From assembly GCA_034770075.1 (NCBI GenBank), contig CM068383.1:45279222-45343221 (forward strand): a DNA stretch of 64,000 nt, written 5' to 3'. The stretch is from Aralia elata (lineage: Eukaryota > Streptophyta > Magnoliopsida > Apiales > Araliaceae). The translations under genes and the position numbers were made by a program. The first letter of the stretch is position 1. Each line of letters starts with the position of its first letter. Below the pieces are notes generated by a model, which had not been told where the DNA came from, made no database searches, and saw only the letters and a list, made by a program, of their open reading frames with translations. This document shows positions 33,033-46,023 of the stretch, piece by piece.

Positions 33033-33435
33033 ACGCCGCTTGAAAGAAGACCATAGACATTAATAGAGGCAGAAAATAGAGAAGTAAACCCAACAGTTAA
33101 TAAATTTAGATATACCTTGTAAACGTAAAAAATTGCAAATAAAGAGATAATTCCCGGTAAAACCATATATAGAAATTATAACATAGAAATTAAGGGACAT
33201 AAGTTTCTTGTGAACCTCACTCCTATACAGCTAGGGGAATTCGATATAATCTTAGGCAGGGATTGGTTGGTTAATCATAATACAAGGATTGACTACCATC
33301 GAAAGCGTGTAAACCTATTGACTGTGTCGAAGTCAAAGGTAGTGTTCAACGGTGGTTGTTCACCTAAACGATCTCGATGTTTGACAGTAATGCAAGCAGA
33401 GAGATTGCTTAGGAAGGGTTGTACAGGTTAGTTGG
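33033..33435 (+). pseudogene. Element D gag-protease fusion remnant
   Basis: ACGCCGCTTGAAAGAAGACC at 33033 is the decayed gag start (ATG to ACG; relatives MPPRRQP). After about 22 codons the sequence jumps, near 33098-33105, to the middle of protease: NKEIIPG, IEIKGHKFLVNL, GEFDIILGRDWL, SRCLTVMQAERLLRKGC. The deletion removes capsid, zinc knuckles and the protease DSG. A TAG at about 33429 replaces Tyr. Confidence 0.75.
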
Positions 33436-36368
33436 CATATATAGTAGATACTCGAAAAGAAGGAGTAAAAGCTAGAACAAATACCTGTAGTTAGAGAATT
33501 TCCGGATGTGTTTCCAGATGACTTACCCGGTTTACCTCCGGACAGGGAGATCGAATTTGTTATTGATCTAGCGCCGGGTACGGCACCAGTTTCCAAGGCA
33601 CCGTACAGAATGGCACCTGTAGAGTTGAAAAAGTTACTTGTGCAGTTACAAGAACTCTTAGACAAAAAGTGCATACAACCCAGTGTTTCACCTTGGGGAG
33701 CACCGGTGTTGTTTGTAAAGAAGAAGAATGGAACATTAAGGTTGTGTATTGATTATAGAGAATTAAATAAGTTGACAATAAAGAACAAATATCCTTTACC
33801 ACGAATTGATGATCTGTTTGACCAGTTGAAAGGGGCCGAATACTTTTTGAAGATTGACCTACGATCGGGTTATCATCAATTAAAGGTAAGAAAAGAAGAT
33901 GTGCCGAAGACAGCGTTTAGGACACGCTACGGACATTATGAGTTTCTTGTGATGTCTTTTGGATTAACAAATGCGTCGGTAGCATTCATGGACTTAATGA
34001 ACAGAGTGTTTAAACCATGCTTGGACAAATTTGTCGTAGTGTTCATTGATGATATTTTAGTATACTCGAGAACAAAAGAGAAGCATGTTGAACACTTAAG
34101 AAGCGTAATGGAGATATTACGCAAGGAACAACTTTATGCAAAGTTTTCCAAGTGTGAATTCTGGTTGGCACGAGTCCAGTTCTTAGGTCATGTAATTGAC
34201 AAGAATGGAATAGCGGTAGATCCATCCAAGATAGAAGCGGTTGTGAATTGGGAACAACCAACAACTCCAACAGAAGTAAGAAGTTTTCTCGGTTTAGCAG
34301 GGTATTATCGGCGTTTTATATAAGATTTTTTTTAAAATAGCAACCCCGCTAACCAATTTAACTCGAAAGACGGTAAAGTACGTCTGGACAGATAAATGTG
34401 AAGAAAGCTTCCAAGAGTTGAAGAAGCGATTGAGCATGGCACCAGTGTTATTTTTACCAGATGATACAGGAGGTCTCGTTGTTTATAGTGATGCATCACA
34501 CAGGATGTGTGTTGATGCAACATGGGAAGGTGAGTGTGTATGCGTCACGACAACTCAAAGATTATGAGAAGAGGTATCTTACGCATGATCTTGAGTTAGT
34601 CGCTGTAGTAATTGCCTTGAAAATTTGGAGGCATTAATTGTACGGGGAGAAATGTGAGATATACACAGATCACAAGAGTCTAAAGTATATATTTTCACTC
34701 AGAAGGAGTTAAACATGAGGCAGAAGAGATGGCCAGAGTTGATAGAGGATTTTGACTGTGAGATCTAATAGGGAAAGCCAACGTCGTAGCAGATACGTTA
34801 AGTCGGAAGAACCAAGAGAAGTTAAATGTGATAACTAATAACGAGGTACTGATAAAAGAGTTTAATAAACTTGAGATCGAAATAATAATTCCAGTTAACT
34901 TTACACATAAGTTATTCGTCATAGAGAATAGTTCGACTTTATTAGATAGAGTCAAAGAACTACAAGAGGTAGATGAAAAGTGTCAGAAGTATAAGACCGA
35001 AATAACTTATAAAAAGAATAACAAATTCAGAATAGAAAAGGAAGAGATTCTGAGGTACATGGATAGAATTCAGGTACCCTCAATACAAGAATTAAAAAGA
35101 TGAAATATTGAATGAAGTCCATAGTTTTAAGTTCGTCGTACATCCAGGTAGTATAAAAATATACAAGGATTTAATTCCACATTTTTGGTGGTCTAACATG
35201 AAAAGAGAGATAGCGGAGTGGGTAAGTAAATGTTTAACGTGTCAAAGGGTTAAAGCTGAACATCAGAAACCAAGTGGATTATTACAACCCTTAGAAATTC
35301 CTGAGTGGAAATGGGAGCATATTACCATGGACTTCGTAGTAGGTCTTCCAAATACACCGAAAGGTCATAATGCCATTTGGGAAATTGTAGATCGTCTTAC
35401 CAAGTTAGCTCATTTTCTTAATCATCAAAATCAACTTCAGTCTAGACCAGTTAGCCGAACTTTACATCAATGAAATTATTTTTAGACATGGAGTCCCTGT
35501 TTATATAGTATCAGACCAAAATCCCTAATTTACTCCGAACGTTTAGACAAGTTTCCAGAAACACTTAGGAACCTAGTTGAGATTAAGCACAATTTGTCAC
35601 CACAAACAAACGGTCAGAGTGAGAGAACGATTTAAACACTAGAGGACATGTTGCAAACTCGCAACATGGATTTCAAGGAAAGTTGGCAAGATCAATTACC
35701 TTTAGTAGTATTTGCCTATAATAATAGTTACCATGCCAGCATAGGAATGCCACCTTTTGAAGCTTTGTATGGAAGAAAATGTAGAACGCCTTTATATTGG
35801 GACGAAGTTGAGGAAACAGCAAATGTTAGGACCCGAAATAGTGCAACAAACCACGAAGGTAGTTCAAATTATACGGGGAAGATTACAAGCATCACAGGAT
35901 CGGGAGAAGAAATATACTGATCAACACAGGAAGTTACAAGATTTCGAAGTCGGTAGTCACGTGTTCTTAAAAGTATCTCCGTGGAAGGGAAAAATACGTT
36001 TCGGTAAGAAAGGTAAATTGAGTCCGAGATTTATTGAGCCATTTCAAATATTGAGGAGGATAGGTGAGGTAGCCTATGAGGTAGCCCTACCTCCTGAACT
36101 AGAACATATTCATAACGTATTTCATGTGTCCGTGTTACGACCGTACAAACCTGATTATAAACACGTTATCGATTATGAGCCCATTCAAATCGAGAAAGAT
36201 CTATCGTATGAAGAGATTCCTATTGAAATTGTGGATAGGAAAGAACAAAATTTGCGAAATAAAAAGATACCTTCGGTTAAGGTTATCTGGAGAAATCAGA
36301 ATATCGAGGAAGCTACGTGGGAGCTCGAGAGTAAAATGCGAGATAACTACCCACATTTATTTTCATAG
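33436..36368 (+). pseudogene. pol: Element D pol remnant (RT, RNase H, integrase, chromodomain)
   Basis: RT is the best part (33508-34323): APYRMAPVELKKLL, APVLFVKKKNG, LRLCIDYRELNK, FIDDILVYS with the catalytic Asp pair at 34048-34053, then RRFI and a TAA in place of Gln. RNase H (VYSDASH near 34483) loses about five bases soon after. Integrase has the zinc-site H...H...CLTCQRVK (35110-35260), WEHITMDFVVGLP and a damaged core. The C-terminus (35950-36368) keeps VSPWKGKIRFG, EPFQI, HNVFHVSVLRPYKPD and the chromodomain-like NIEEATWELESKM. At least six frame or stop lesions. It keeps the Trp that is TAG in B and C. Confidence 0.9.
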
Positions 36369-36402
36369 ACTGCACTGTAAATTTCGAGGACGAAATTCTT
36401 AT

Positions 36403-36415
36403 TAGTGGGGGTGAA
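36403..36415 (+). other. Element D polypurine tract
   Basis: AGTGGGGGTGAA directly before the 3' LTR at 36416. Confidence 0.65.
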
Positions 36416-39400
36416 TGTAATATTCCGAACCGTAAAAAGATTTATAAATATAAACTATGTGTTTAATAAATAAAATTTCATGATATGACTTTGTATTATA
36501 TGGTTATGTATATTATTTAACAATTGGGTCAAATAAAAAATTTTCGCCAAGCAGCTGTGTCGTGCTTAATCGGACAAAATGATTTGTCGTGCTTCCGGCA
36601 AATCCACCGAGAAGCGTTTCGGCAAACTATTTTTGTAAGCTGCTGTGTCGTGCTTGGAATTGACGAAGTACTTTGTCGTGCTTCGACGTTAATATGATAT
36701 TATATTAATTGACAAAATTCTAGAAATAAGTTAATTAGGGTTAGAATGTTAAACGGAAATAGAAACCCTAATTTCAAAACCCTAATTGGTAAAATTTATC
36801 CAAATTGTTTAATCGAAACCCTAATAATTGTATAAGAATTTCAATTGATATACTTAGATTCTAAATAATGAATCATGATATTAATTATGAATTACTAAGG
36901 TTAAATTAAACCCTAAATGAAAGATTAAAACCCTAATTATAGGATTGAAAACCTTAAACCCTAATTCGGAACCCTAAAACCCTAATTTGGTTCAATAACC
37001 CTAATTTATGAAATGTAAAACCTTAATTATGATATATAACATTAATTAAGGTATTACTAAACCTAAATTAACATCCTAATCATGATTAACAAAAATCTAG
37101 ATTTAATTAGTGAGTAAATAAATCAAAAATCAAATTTTAAACCAATCAAGTGAAGATAGGAACACAAAATCAGATATGTATAAATATCTAGCTTAAGTAG
37201 GTGAATAATATCTGATTCTAAGCAGCACAAGTAACTAGGTTAGATATTTTTAGGGCAAAAATGGAAATTAAAGTCTAGGAAACCCTAATCTAAGTTGCTA
37301 TAAATAGAAAGAGGTTCTGATAATTTAACCTACGAAATTTCAAAGCTTATACACTTATATTACCAGCCTAAACAAACCCTAGCAACTACAAGTTCAGAAT
37401 CAGAAAGAAGAAATCAAAAATTTGAAGAAAAAGGTGCATAAACCCTAATTTATTGCTAGATCTTCAAGCCTGAAAAATTTTTATGTTTTAGATGTTTAGG
37501 AATACTTGTTAATGTGTTATTAAGTGATCTGGGCGGTTAAAACATGTTTACATATCATCTAGATATGAAAATCAAGCCAAAAACTCAAACTGTTCTTGGC
37601 AGTCAAGAACAGTCTGACAAGCTACTTTGTTAGGCGGTTTGATCGGCTTAATTTATGTGTTAGATCTGTTTTAATGTATGTATGTGTAGCCTGATATGTG
37701 GTCTATAATATCCAACTTGAATTGTAGTAAACGAATGTCTAGAACTGAAGTTATGATTGGTCAAAAGTCCTTTGACCGTTCGGATTTGTAAATTTCTGGG
37801 CAACCCAGAAATCTTTGAAGAACTCTGACAAGCTTTGTCAGAAGTTCATGCTGCCCAGATTTGGCCTAAACGAGATATTTTGGGTAATTTCTTTACTTAG
37901 ACTTGTTGTATGCTACATAAATAACAACCTCATAACATTAAAACACATGAACAATAATTAATCTAGCCAGAAATCGTGGTCAAAGTGCCTTGACCGAACC
38001 TGACTCATGAATTTCTAGGTTACCCAGAAATTCTCAAGAACAGTTGGTCCCTGCTAGTTTGACCAAATTTAAATGGCATCAAATGATGTTGTTTGATCTC
38101 AAACAACACATGTCGTTACTCTCTACCATATAGGCTATAACCAGCAACAAGAATCAAACACAACCATTAAAACATCAAAGAGAAATTTGAGATCAAAGTA
38201 GGCTGCAACGCGTTGACCAAATGTTCTTCATAAAGAACACCTTTAGCGACGAAACTCATCCCCAAACCTAGAAACCTTTAAATGCATGCAGACCGTCGCT
38301 AAAGCCCTTTAGCGACGGATATTTAATAAAAATAAAATAAATTAATTAAATAAATTATAAAATAATAAATAAATATTAAATAATTATTAATAATTAATAA
38401 ATAAATACGAAAATTCATTTTTAAATTATAAAATTTTTTTTTAATATTTTTATATATTCTGAATTATTATTTAATTAAATTAAATAATAAATAATAATTA
38501 TGATAAATCATTTAATAATTGTTTTAATTATTTAAAAATGATATTAAATTATTAAATAATTATATTAATTATTTAAAAATGATATTAAGGTAAGTAAAAT
38601 TATTATATATAATAATTAAATAAAATATTAAATATTTAAATATTATTAATGATAAATAAATCATTTAAATAATATATTAAGTATTTAAAAATTACTTTAA
38701 ATGATAATTAAATCATTTAAATATTAAATTAAGTTTTGAAAATTATTATAAGTAATAAATAAATTATTTTATTGATAAAATAAAGTCTAAAAATATTATT
38801 AATGATAAAATAAATCATTTAAATAATATTCTATCTTTCTAAAAATATTATAAATGATAAATAAATCATTTAAATAATATTTTAAATATCTAAAAATATT
38901 CTAAATGATAAATAAATTATTTAAATAACATATTAAATGTTTTAAAATTATTCTAAATGATAATTAAATCATTTAAAAATATTCCTAAGCTTGTAAAATT
39001 ATTTAAAAATACTTCCAAGCTTTTGAAAATTATTTAAAAATAATACCAAGCTTCTAAAAATGTTAGAAATAATAATTAAATTATTTAGACTAATAATTCG
39101 ACTTCCAAATGAAGTTTTATCAAACAATCTATGTGTTTAGTCATTAAGGATGCGACCGAGATACCGAATCAACGTCAAACCTTAATGAAACTTGTTTAGA
39201 TTAGCGTGATACATGTTTATATACGTGCTAACGATTATTATTGGTATACGTAGACTACGTGCGTTGACCGATTGTACTAAATTATAGTGAGCTACGCTAA
39301 GACAAGTGTCCTAACCTTTCTCAATTTATATTAAGCAAGTCTCCCAACTTTGTTATATTTAAGCAAGTATTATACATCTTGCTATCAATTATTGTGAAGT

Positions 39401-40490
39401 TATTGCTTCTTGTTCAGCATAACTTAAGAAATGAATTATTATTCATATATTGCTTGTTCGAGCTTAAATTGTTGTGTCAAGCCAAATTGTTTGGTACGAC
39501 ATCTTACACTGAGAAATGGAACACCTTGATGTAAGGTGAACTAGAAATTTTTCCTTAAAATAAGGTGACGAAATTCCCTTAATATAAGGTGACGAACAGT
39601 TGATAATATATCAACATAAATTGGTAGGATGATATGCATACTCCTAGGATATTGGTGAGGCTGATCACCTACCAGATATCCAAAACTCAAATGATTCTAA
39701 GTCATTAAAGACTGATAGAACTAAATGAAATATATGGTTCATGTACAGAACCCTCAGTATACATCATTGACATCTTTCAAATCAAACACATGGTGTTTAC
39801 ATATTCAAATGAACTTGCTGAGCATTTGTAGCTCATTCTTGCGCATATCTTCTTTTGCAGCTTTAAATGATATCCCTGGCACGTCTGGGACCGAAAAGGG
39901 GAAAAGCCATGATTATTAAATGTTTTTCTGATGTTGAATATTTTAAGTCTTTTTACAGACTTGTTGTTGTAATAACTTAGTATAACGAATGATGTAACCG
40001 AACCAAATGATATGTAATATATTATGATCCTTTATGTTATCGAATGCGTTATACTCTGATCTTTAAATTCTTTAGAATAGTTGTACTAAGTTAAATACAG
40101 TGTCTATATGAACTATACATCTGAATGAGGGTATTTAAATGATGTTGAGAGTCCTATAAGCTCTGGGGTTACACTTAATGAGCGCCGGTAAGGTGCCATC
40201 TTTACCGGAATGCGCCCCTCAGTTCTATGGACAATCTTCTCATTAATACTGTGAATGTCAGATAGATAGGAAATATTAATATGAAAGAGATATCCACGAG
40301 ATATGAATCTATACATCCAAGTGAGGGTATCCAAACACGGATAACGTTTTGACGAGAACTATTATCTGTTATGGGATACTGTGAACCTTGGATAGATATG
40401 AGTCATATTTTATTGAATATTTACAGTTGTATAGTTCCACGTAAGCACCAGATCTGCTACAGGGGAGTGTAGAGATTTGGGGGCGTTACA
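36416..40490 (+). repeat. Element D 3' LTR
   Basis: 4075 bp, about 40 differences from the 5' LTR by eye. Ends GGGGGCGTTACA and is followed by the GTATG duplication. Confidence 0.92.
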
Positions 40491-40495
40491 GTATG

Positions 40496-41052
40496 CAGAT
40501 GGCATGGGCACTACTGCTAGTGATATTATTGAAGAGTTGACAAATAGGAACGAGGAGCTCGAGAATCGAGTAACTCACTTAGAGGAGCAGAACCAGGAGC
40601 ACCAGGACCGAGAAGAGAAGTACAGGTCATTGGCATATCAGACTTTAGGGGAAAAGACTAAGTTGACCCAGAAGTTACAGGAAAAGGACCAGAGGATTGT
40701 CGAATTAGAGGTAGAGGTTCACGGTCGCCGAGGGGTTTCTGTTCAGTTTGGCGTGATGGTTTATGACCTCCTAGAGAGGAATGTGATGCTGGTAGGAGAG
40801 ATAGAGCAGGTAGAGGATCAGCTGGAGACTACTCGTCTAGAGCGAGATGAGGCTATGGAGCACTTGGCAGCCCTGACTACAGAGATTGATTCGCTCAGGT
40901 TAGGTTTGACCACTTCCATTGGCAAACTGAGGGACAGGGTGAGGAGGTACCCCAGGGATGAGGGGAGTAGCAGGCGCGTGATTAGGCGTCGAGTGGTCGA
41001 CAGGCTGGCTCGACGGGAGCTCCGAGTTGCACTCCGCCGCAGCATGCGGTGA
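40496..41052 (+). CDS. Element B ORF1, 3' part
   Basis: Continues the ORF at 27749-28001 in frame after element D. It begins ADGMGTTASDIIEEL and runs through a heptad-rich coiled coil (NEELENRVTHLEEQNQEH, LTQKLQEKDQRIVELEVEV, EIEQVEDQLETTRLERDEA). It ends with IGKLRDRVRRYP and an Arg-rich tail (RRVIRRRVVDRLARRELR). Element C ORF1 remnant aligns with the first coiled coil (NDAAYQAQAELAEL against RSLAYQTLGEKTKL). Acidic head, coiled coil, basic tail suggests self-assembly and nucleic-acid or Gag contact, but I know no named family. Confidence 0.75.
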
Positions 41053-41446
41053 TGTGTTATTTTTAGCATTATGTTTGCAGTAGGTCCCACTTTTGTTGTA
41101 TTAGGGGCTTACTTATATTGTAAATCCCTCTGCTTGTAGCGTGCGTGGGATAGTAGTTGAACCCCCAATTTTTTTTCTGATAGGGGGTGGAAGGTTATTA
41201 TTCCCCAATTTTGTTCTTTAAGGGATAGTTAATGGTTGGCAGGCTATATCATTTAGCATTTATAGAAGTATGCCACATGTTGAGTCTGGTTGTATTAAAA
41301 CAGTGGTGTATGATTATAAATGCAGTTGTTTTATTTAAATCAAATGTATTTGATAGATGCTTTTAGTCTTAATTACTGACTTAAATAACTTTTGCTCATG
41401 GTATGAATCTATTAGTAAAAGCCGACGACTTTCTTTTAAACAGACA
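41053..41446 (+). promoter_or_regulatory. Element B ORF1-gag spacer with acceptor-like site
   Basis: Non-coding 394 bp. Near its end are a branch-like CTGAC (near 41376) and GACTTTCTTTTAAACAG (AG at 41442-41443) three bases before the gag ATG. C has GACTTTGTTTAAACAG at the same place, so the site is conserved although the spacer is not. It could let gag be spliced to the LTR donor, skipping ORF1. Confidence 0.45.
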
Positions 41447-43247
41447 ATGCCGCCGAGAAGACAACCCCGATACACAAGGGCGAAAGAGTCAGTGAATAAC
41501 GAGGAGGGTCAGGCAAACCCTATGAGGACTTTTATTAACTTATTAGCAGAAGCAATGCAGGGCAGACAAGTCGCTGCAGTTGATCAGCCAGGAAGTCACA
41601 TGGTGAATTTTAAGGACTTCAAATTAGTAGGACCACCAGAGTTTCGTGGGACTACGGATCCGATTGAAGCCCAGACATGGGTAGAAGAAATGGAGAAAGT
41701 TTTTGAGGTCGCAAGGGTGGCCAAAGAACAGAAGATGTCATTTGCCACTTTCATGATGAAAGGTGAGGCAAATTACTGGTGGAAGGCGAACAAAGGTCGA
41801 GCCGGGGAAGGTACGATTACATGGGCTCGTTTCAAGGAGCTGTTTTTCGAAAACTACTTTCCAGCGAGCATGCAGGTAAGCATGGAGATAAAGTTCCTGG
41901 AACTAAAGCAAGGAAGCATCTCAGTTGCGGAGTATGCCGCAAAATTTAACGAGTTAGCTAGGTTTGCTCCACATCAGGTGGACACCGAAGCTAGGCGAGC
42001 AAAGAGATTTGAACAAGGACTGAAACCTTGGGTGTATAGTAAGGTTGCGGTTTTGCAGATCAACACATTTTCTACGTTACTTGAGAAAGCAATCATTGCT
42101 GAGGGAGGAAGCGAAGCTTTGGCCAGGCACAACCAAGATCAGAAAAAGAAGAAGAGCCATGATGGTCATAAGGAAGGTAGAAGCGGGGGAAGTAACCCAA
42201 ATAAGAGAAAATAGAACGACAGTCAGATGACAAGAAGAAAATCCGGAGGGGATGCAAAGAAGGGCAATAAATGCGAGAAATGTGGAAGGAATCACTTTGG
42301 AGAATGCATGAAAGGAAAAGGAGTTTGTTTCAACTGTGGTCAACCGGGGCACTTTTCCCCACAATGCCCAAAGGCGAAGACAGGAAGTTATTTTTCTTGT
42401 GGCACTTCAGATCATCAGAAGAAGGATTTCCCAAAGAGGAAGAGCGATGCAGGAAGTGCTAACCAAGGGAACAACAGTAAGTTGACTATCGGAGGACCAG
42501 CACAACAGAACAGACCAGTAGCACGCACCTTCAACATGACAGTACAGGATGCGATGGAATCAAAGGATGTGGTGTCAGGTATTATTTCGATCAATAATAT
42601 TAATGCATATGTATTATTTGATTCGAAAGCTACCTGTTCATTTGTGTCGGATGAATTTGCTAAACGGCTAAACTTACCTCGTGAGAAATTAGAGAATCCA
42701 ATGAATGTGGAAGTTACTAATAAGGAAGTTATTCCTGTAGAACATATTCATAGAAATTGTTGTGCTGAGATAAATGGGCATAAAATGAGCATAGATTTGA
42801 TTCCAATACGACTAGGAGAATTTGATGTAATTCTTGGGATGGATTGGTTGTCTAGTCACGGGGCTGTGATTGACTGTCAGAAGAAATGTATACACCTGAA
42901 GACTCCAGATAAGTCGAGGGTCGTATTTTACGGTAGTAAATCGCCGAGACAATCTTGTTGTCTGACGATGATGCAAGCGAAGAAATTGCTACGGAAAGGT
43001 TGTATAGGTTATCTGGCTCACGTGGTTGATACCCGAAGAGTAGAGGGTGAGCTGGGTCAGATACCTGTAGTAAGGGAATTCCCAGACGTTTTCCCAGATG
43101 AGATACCGGGATTGTCGCCGGATAGAGAAGTGGAATTTGTGATCGACTTAGTACCGGGAACCGCACCGATCTCAAAGGCACCGTACAGAATGGCACCGGT
43201 GGAAATGAAAGAACTGATGGTTCAATTGCAGGAGTTGCTAGATAAGG
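41447..43247 (+). pseudogene. gag: Element B gag and protease
   Basis: Start MPPRRQPRYTRAKES. Capsid core (FKDFKLVGPPEFRG, EAQTWVEEMEKVF, NYWWKANK, ENYFPASM, YAAKFNELARF, FEQGLKPW), then a TAG at 42212-42214 where A and C have Trp (KRKW). Three knuckles follow: CEKCGRNHFGEC (variant spacing), CFNCGQPGHFSPQC (canonical) and YFSCGTSDHQKKDF, which has lost two zinc ligands. Protease reads LFDSKATCSF: the DSG active site is DSK, so it should be inactive even without the stops. The FDVILGMDWL core is intact. A one-base deletion at about 43248 shifts the frame at the entry to RT. Confidence 0.92.
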
Positions 43248-45956
43248 GTATATTCATCCAAGTGTATCTCCATGAGGAGCGCCAGTACTGTTTGTAAAGA
43301 AGAAAGACGGATCGCTTAGGCTTTGCATTGACTATCGGGAGTTGAACAAAGTCACGATTAAGAACAAGTACCCGTTGCCCAGAATTGATGATTTGTTCGA
43401 TCAATTAAAGGGAGCAAAATACTTCTCGAAGATTGACTTGAGGACGGGATATCACCAACTGAAGGTGAGGTAGAAGGATATTCCAAAGACAGCATTTAGA
43501 ACTCGATATGGACACTTTGAGTTTTTGGTGATGTCGTTTGGGCTGACGAACGCGCCAGCAGCATTTATGGACATGATGAACAGAGTGTTCAAGCAATACC
43601 TAGATAAATTTGTCGTTGTTTTCATAGATGACATTCTTGTCTACTCTAAGACGGAGGAGGAACACGTCGAGCATTTGAGAATAGCCCTGGAAATGCTAAG
43701 AAGGGAGAAGCTATATGCAAAGTTTTCCAAGTGTGAATTTTGGCTACAAAGGGTGCAATTTTTGGGGCACGTAATTGACAAGGATGGTGTATCGGTGGAT
43801 CCTGCAAAGGTAGAAACAGTAATAAACTGGGAGCAGCCAAGGACGCCGACAGAAGTCCGAAGTTTCTTGGGATTAGCAGGTTACTATCGGAGATTTATTC
43901 AGAATTTTTCGAAGATAGCGACACCACTGACGAATCTGACAAGGAAAACTGTAAAGTTTGTATGGACGGATAAGTGCGAAGAGAGTTTCTTGGAGTTAAG
44001 AAGAAACTTAGTGAAGCACCTGTGTTATCACTGCCAGATAATACAGGGGGATTTGTGGTGTACAGTGATGCGTCACACAAAGGTCTTGGGTGCGTATTGA
44101 TACAGCATGGGAAGGTCATTGCATATGCATCACAACAACTGAAGGACTATGAGAAGGGATATCCGACTCATGACCTGGAACTAGCGGCAGTAGTGTTTGC
44201 CTTGAAGATTTGGAGGCACTATTTGTATGAAGAGAAGTGTGAAATATACACAGACCACAAAAGTCTGAAGTATATCTTCACTCAAAAGGAGCTAAACATG
44301 AGGCAGAGGCGATGGTTGGAGTTAATCAAGGACTATGACTGTGAAATTCTATACCATCCCGGTAAGGCCAATGTAGTAGCCGATGCTCTAAGTAGGAAAG
44401 GCAGAGATAAGTTGATGATGCTGACAGCTCAAGAGGAACTGATCAAGGATATGGAAAGACTGGAGTTGGAAGTCAACTATCCGACGAGTGCAGATGAGAA
44501 ACTGTTCGCAGTGGGGGCGAGTCCGACTTTATTAGACAAGATAAAAGAGGCTCAAGAAAAGGATGATGAATATATCGCTATAAAGAAGCGAATCTCAAAA
44601 GGAGAGAAATTAAAGTACGAAATTGATGACACAGGACTGCTAAGGTTTGAAGGGAGGATCTGGATACCGATGGTTCCGGAGTTGAGAGAAGAGATTCTGC
44701 AGGAAGCTCATTCTACAAGGTATTCGATACACCCTGGTAGTACCAAGATGTATCAGGATTTGCGCCAACATTTTTGGTGGCCGAACATGAAGAGGGAGGT
44801 CGCGGAATGTGTTGGACGATGTTTGACATGTCAGAGGGTAAAAGCAGAACATCAGAAACCGGGCGGACTGCTACAACCGCTGGAGATTCCGGAGTGGAAG
44901 TGGGAGCATATCACAATGGATTTTGTGATGAGGCTTCCACCAACTCCGAAGGGTTATGACACGATCTGGGTGATCGTGGATCGTCTAACTAAATCTGCAC
45001 ATTTTCTACCAATCAAGATAAGGTACAATCTAGAGCAGCTAGCAAAGTTGTATGTGAAAGAGATTGTGTCACGACATGGAGTACCAGTATCTATTGTATC
45101 TGACAGAGATCTTTGTTTCATGTCGAATTTCTGGAAGAGCTTGCAAGAAAGGTTGGGAACTCAGTTGAGGTTGAGTACAGCGTATCATCCTCAAACGGAT
45201 GGGCAAAGCGAACGAACGATTCAAACGCTAGAGGACATGCTTAGAGCATGTGTGATGGATTTTAAAGGCAGTTGGGATGATCACCTACCACTGGTGGAGT
45301 TTGCCTACAATAACAGTTATCATGCAAGTATTGGCATGCCGCCATACGAAGCATTATACGGAAGGAAGTGCCGAACACCTCTGTGTTGGGACGAAGTCGG
45401 TGAACGAAGACTGTTGGGGCCTGAAATGGTGCAGCAGACTGTGGATGTCGTCAAGGTGATAAGAGCTCGATTGGTAGCGGCTCAGGACCGACAGAAGAAA
45501 TATGCCGATTTGCACCGTCAGAAGCGAGACTTTGAAGTTGGCAGTTTTGTATTTTTAAAGGTATCTCCCTAGAAGGGGAAGATCAGATTTGGAAAGAAGG
45601 GGAAATTGAGTCTCAGGTTCATAGGACCTTTTGAAGTTTTAAAGAGGGTAGGTGAAGTGGCGTACGAGGTAGCTCTACCTCCTGAACTCGAGCACATTCA
45701 CAATGTGTTTCACGTTTCTGTGTTGCGGCCATATAAACCCGACTACAAGCATGTGATATCCTATGAACCAATCCAAGTTGAGAAAGACTTGTCTTATGAA
45801 GAGATTCCTGTCCAGATATTAGATAGGAAAGAGCAGACGTTAAGAAATAAGGTCATTCATTCGGTCAAAGTGCTTTGGAGGAATCACGCAGCTGAAGAAG
45901 CTACGTGGGAGCTAGAAGAGAAAATGAGGAAGAATTATCCGCATCTCTTCGAGTGA
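43248..45956 (+). pseudogene. pol: Element B RT, RNase H, integrase, chromodomain
   Basis: RT: the SPWGAP Trp is TGA near 43272, VRR is VR-stop near 43471, FIDDILVYS is intact (43621). A second one-base deletion near 43997 lies at the RT/RNase H junction. RNase H motifs YSDASHKGLG, HDLELAAV, YTDHKSLKY and NVVADALSR are intact. Integrase: H...H...CLTCQRVK zinc site, D (ITMDF), D (VSDRD, then LCF where C has PRF), E (GQSERT). A TAG at 45570-45572 replaces Trp in VSPWKGK, just before the GPF motif and the chromodomain-like tail (LRPYKPD to NYPHLFE). C has the same TAG. Confidence 0.93.
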
Positions 45957-46009
45957 ACCCATGTTAAGTTTTCCGTACCTAGACTGTAATTTTGGGGACA
46001 GAATTCTTA

Positions 46010-46023
46010 TAAGGGGGGGAGGA
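46010..46023 (+). other. Element B polypurine tract
   Basis: TAAGGGGGGGAGGA directly before the 3' LTR at 46024. Confidence 0.75.

Larger units (their letters stand above)
28002..40490 (+). mobile_element. Element D: deleted Tekay-type Ty3 element inside B ORF1
   Basis: LTRs of 4077 and 4075 bp (about 1% divergent by eye) and perfect GTATG duplications (27997-28001, 40491-40495). The interior keeps ORF1 but has lost most of gag and the protease active site; pol is broken repeatedly. The damage is heavier than 1% LTR divergence suggests, so D was probably copied from an already defective parent using proteins from another element. Confidence 0.93.
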
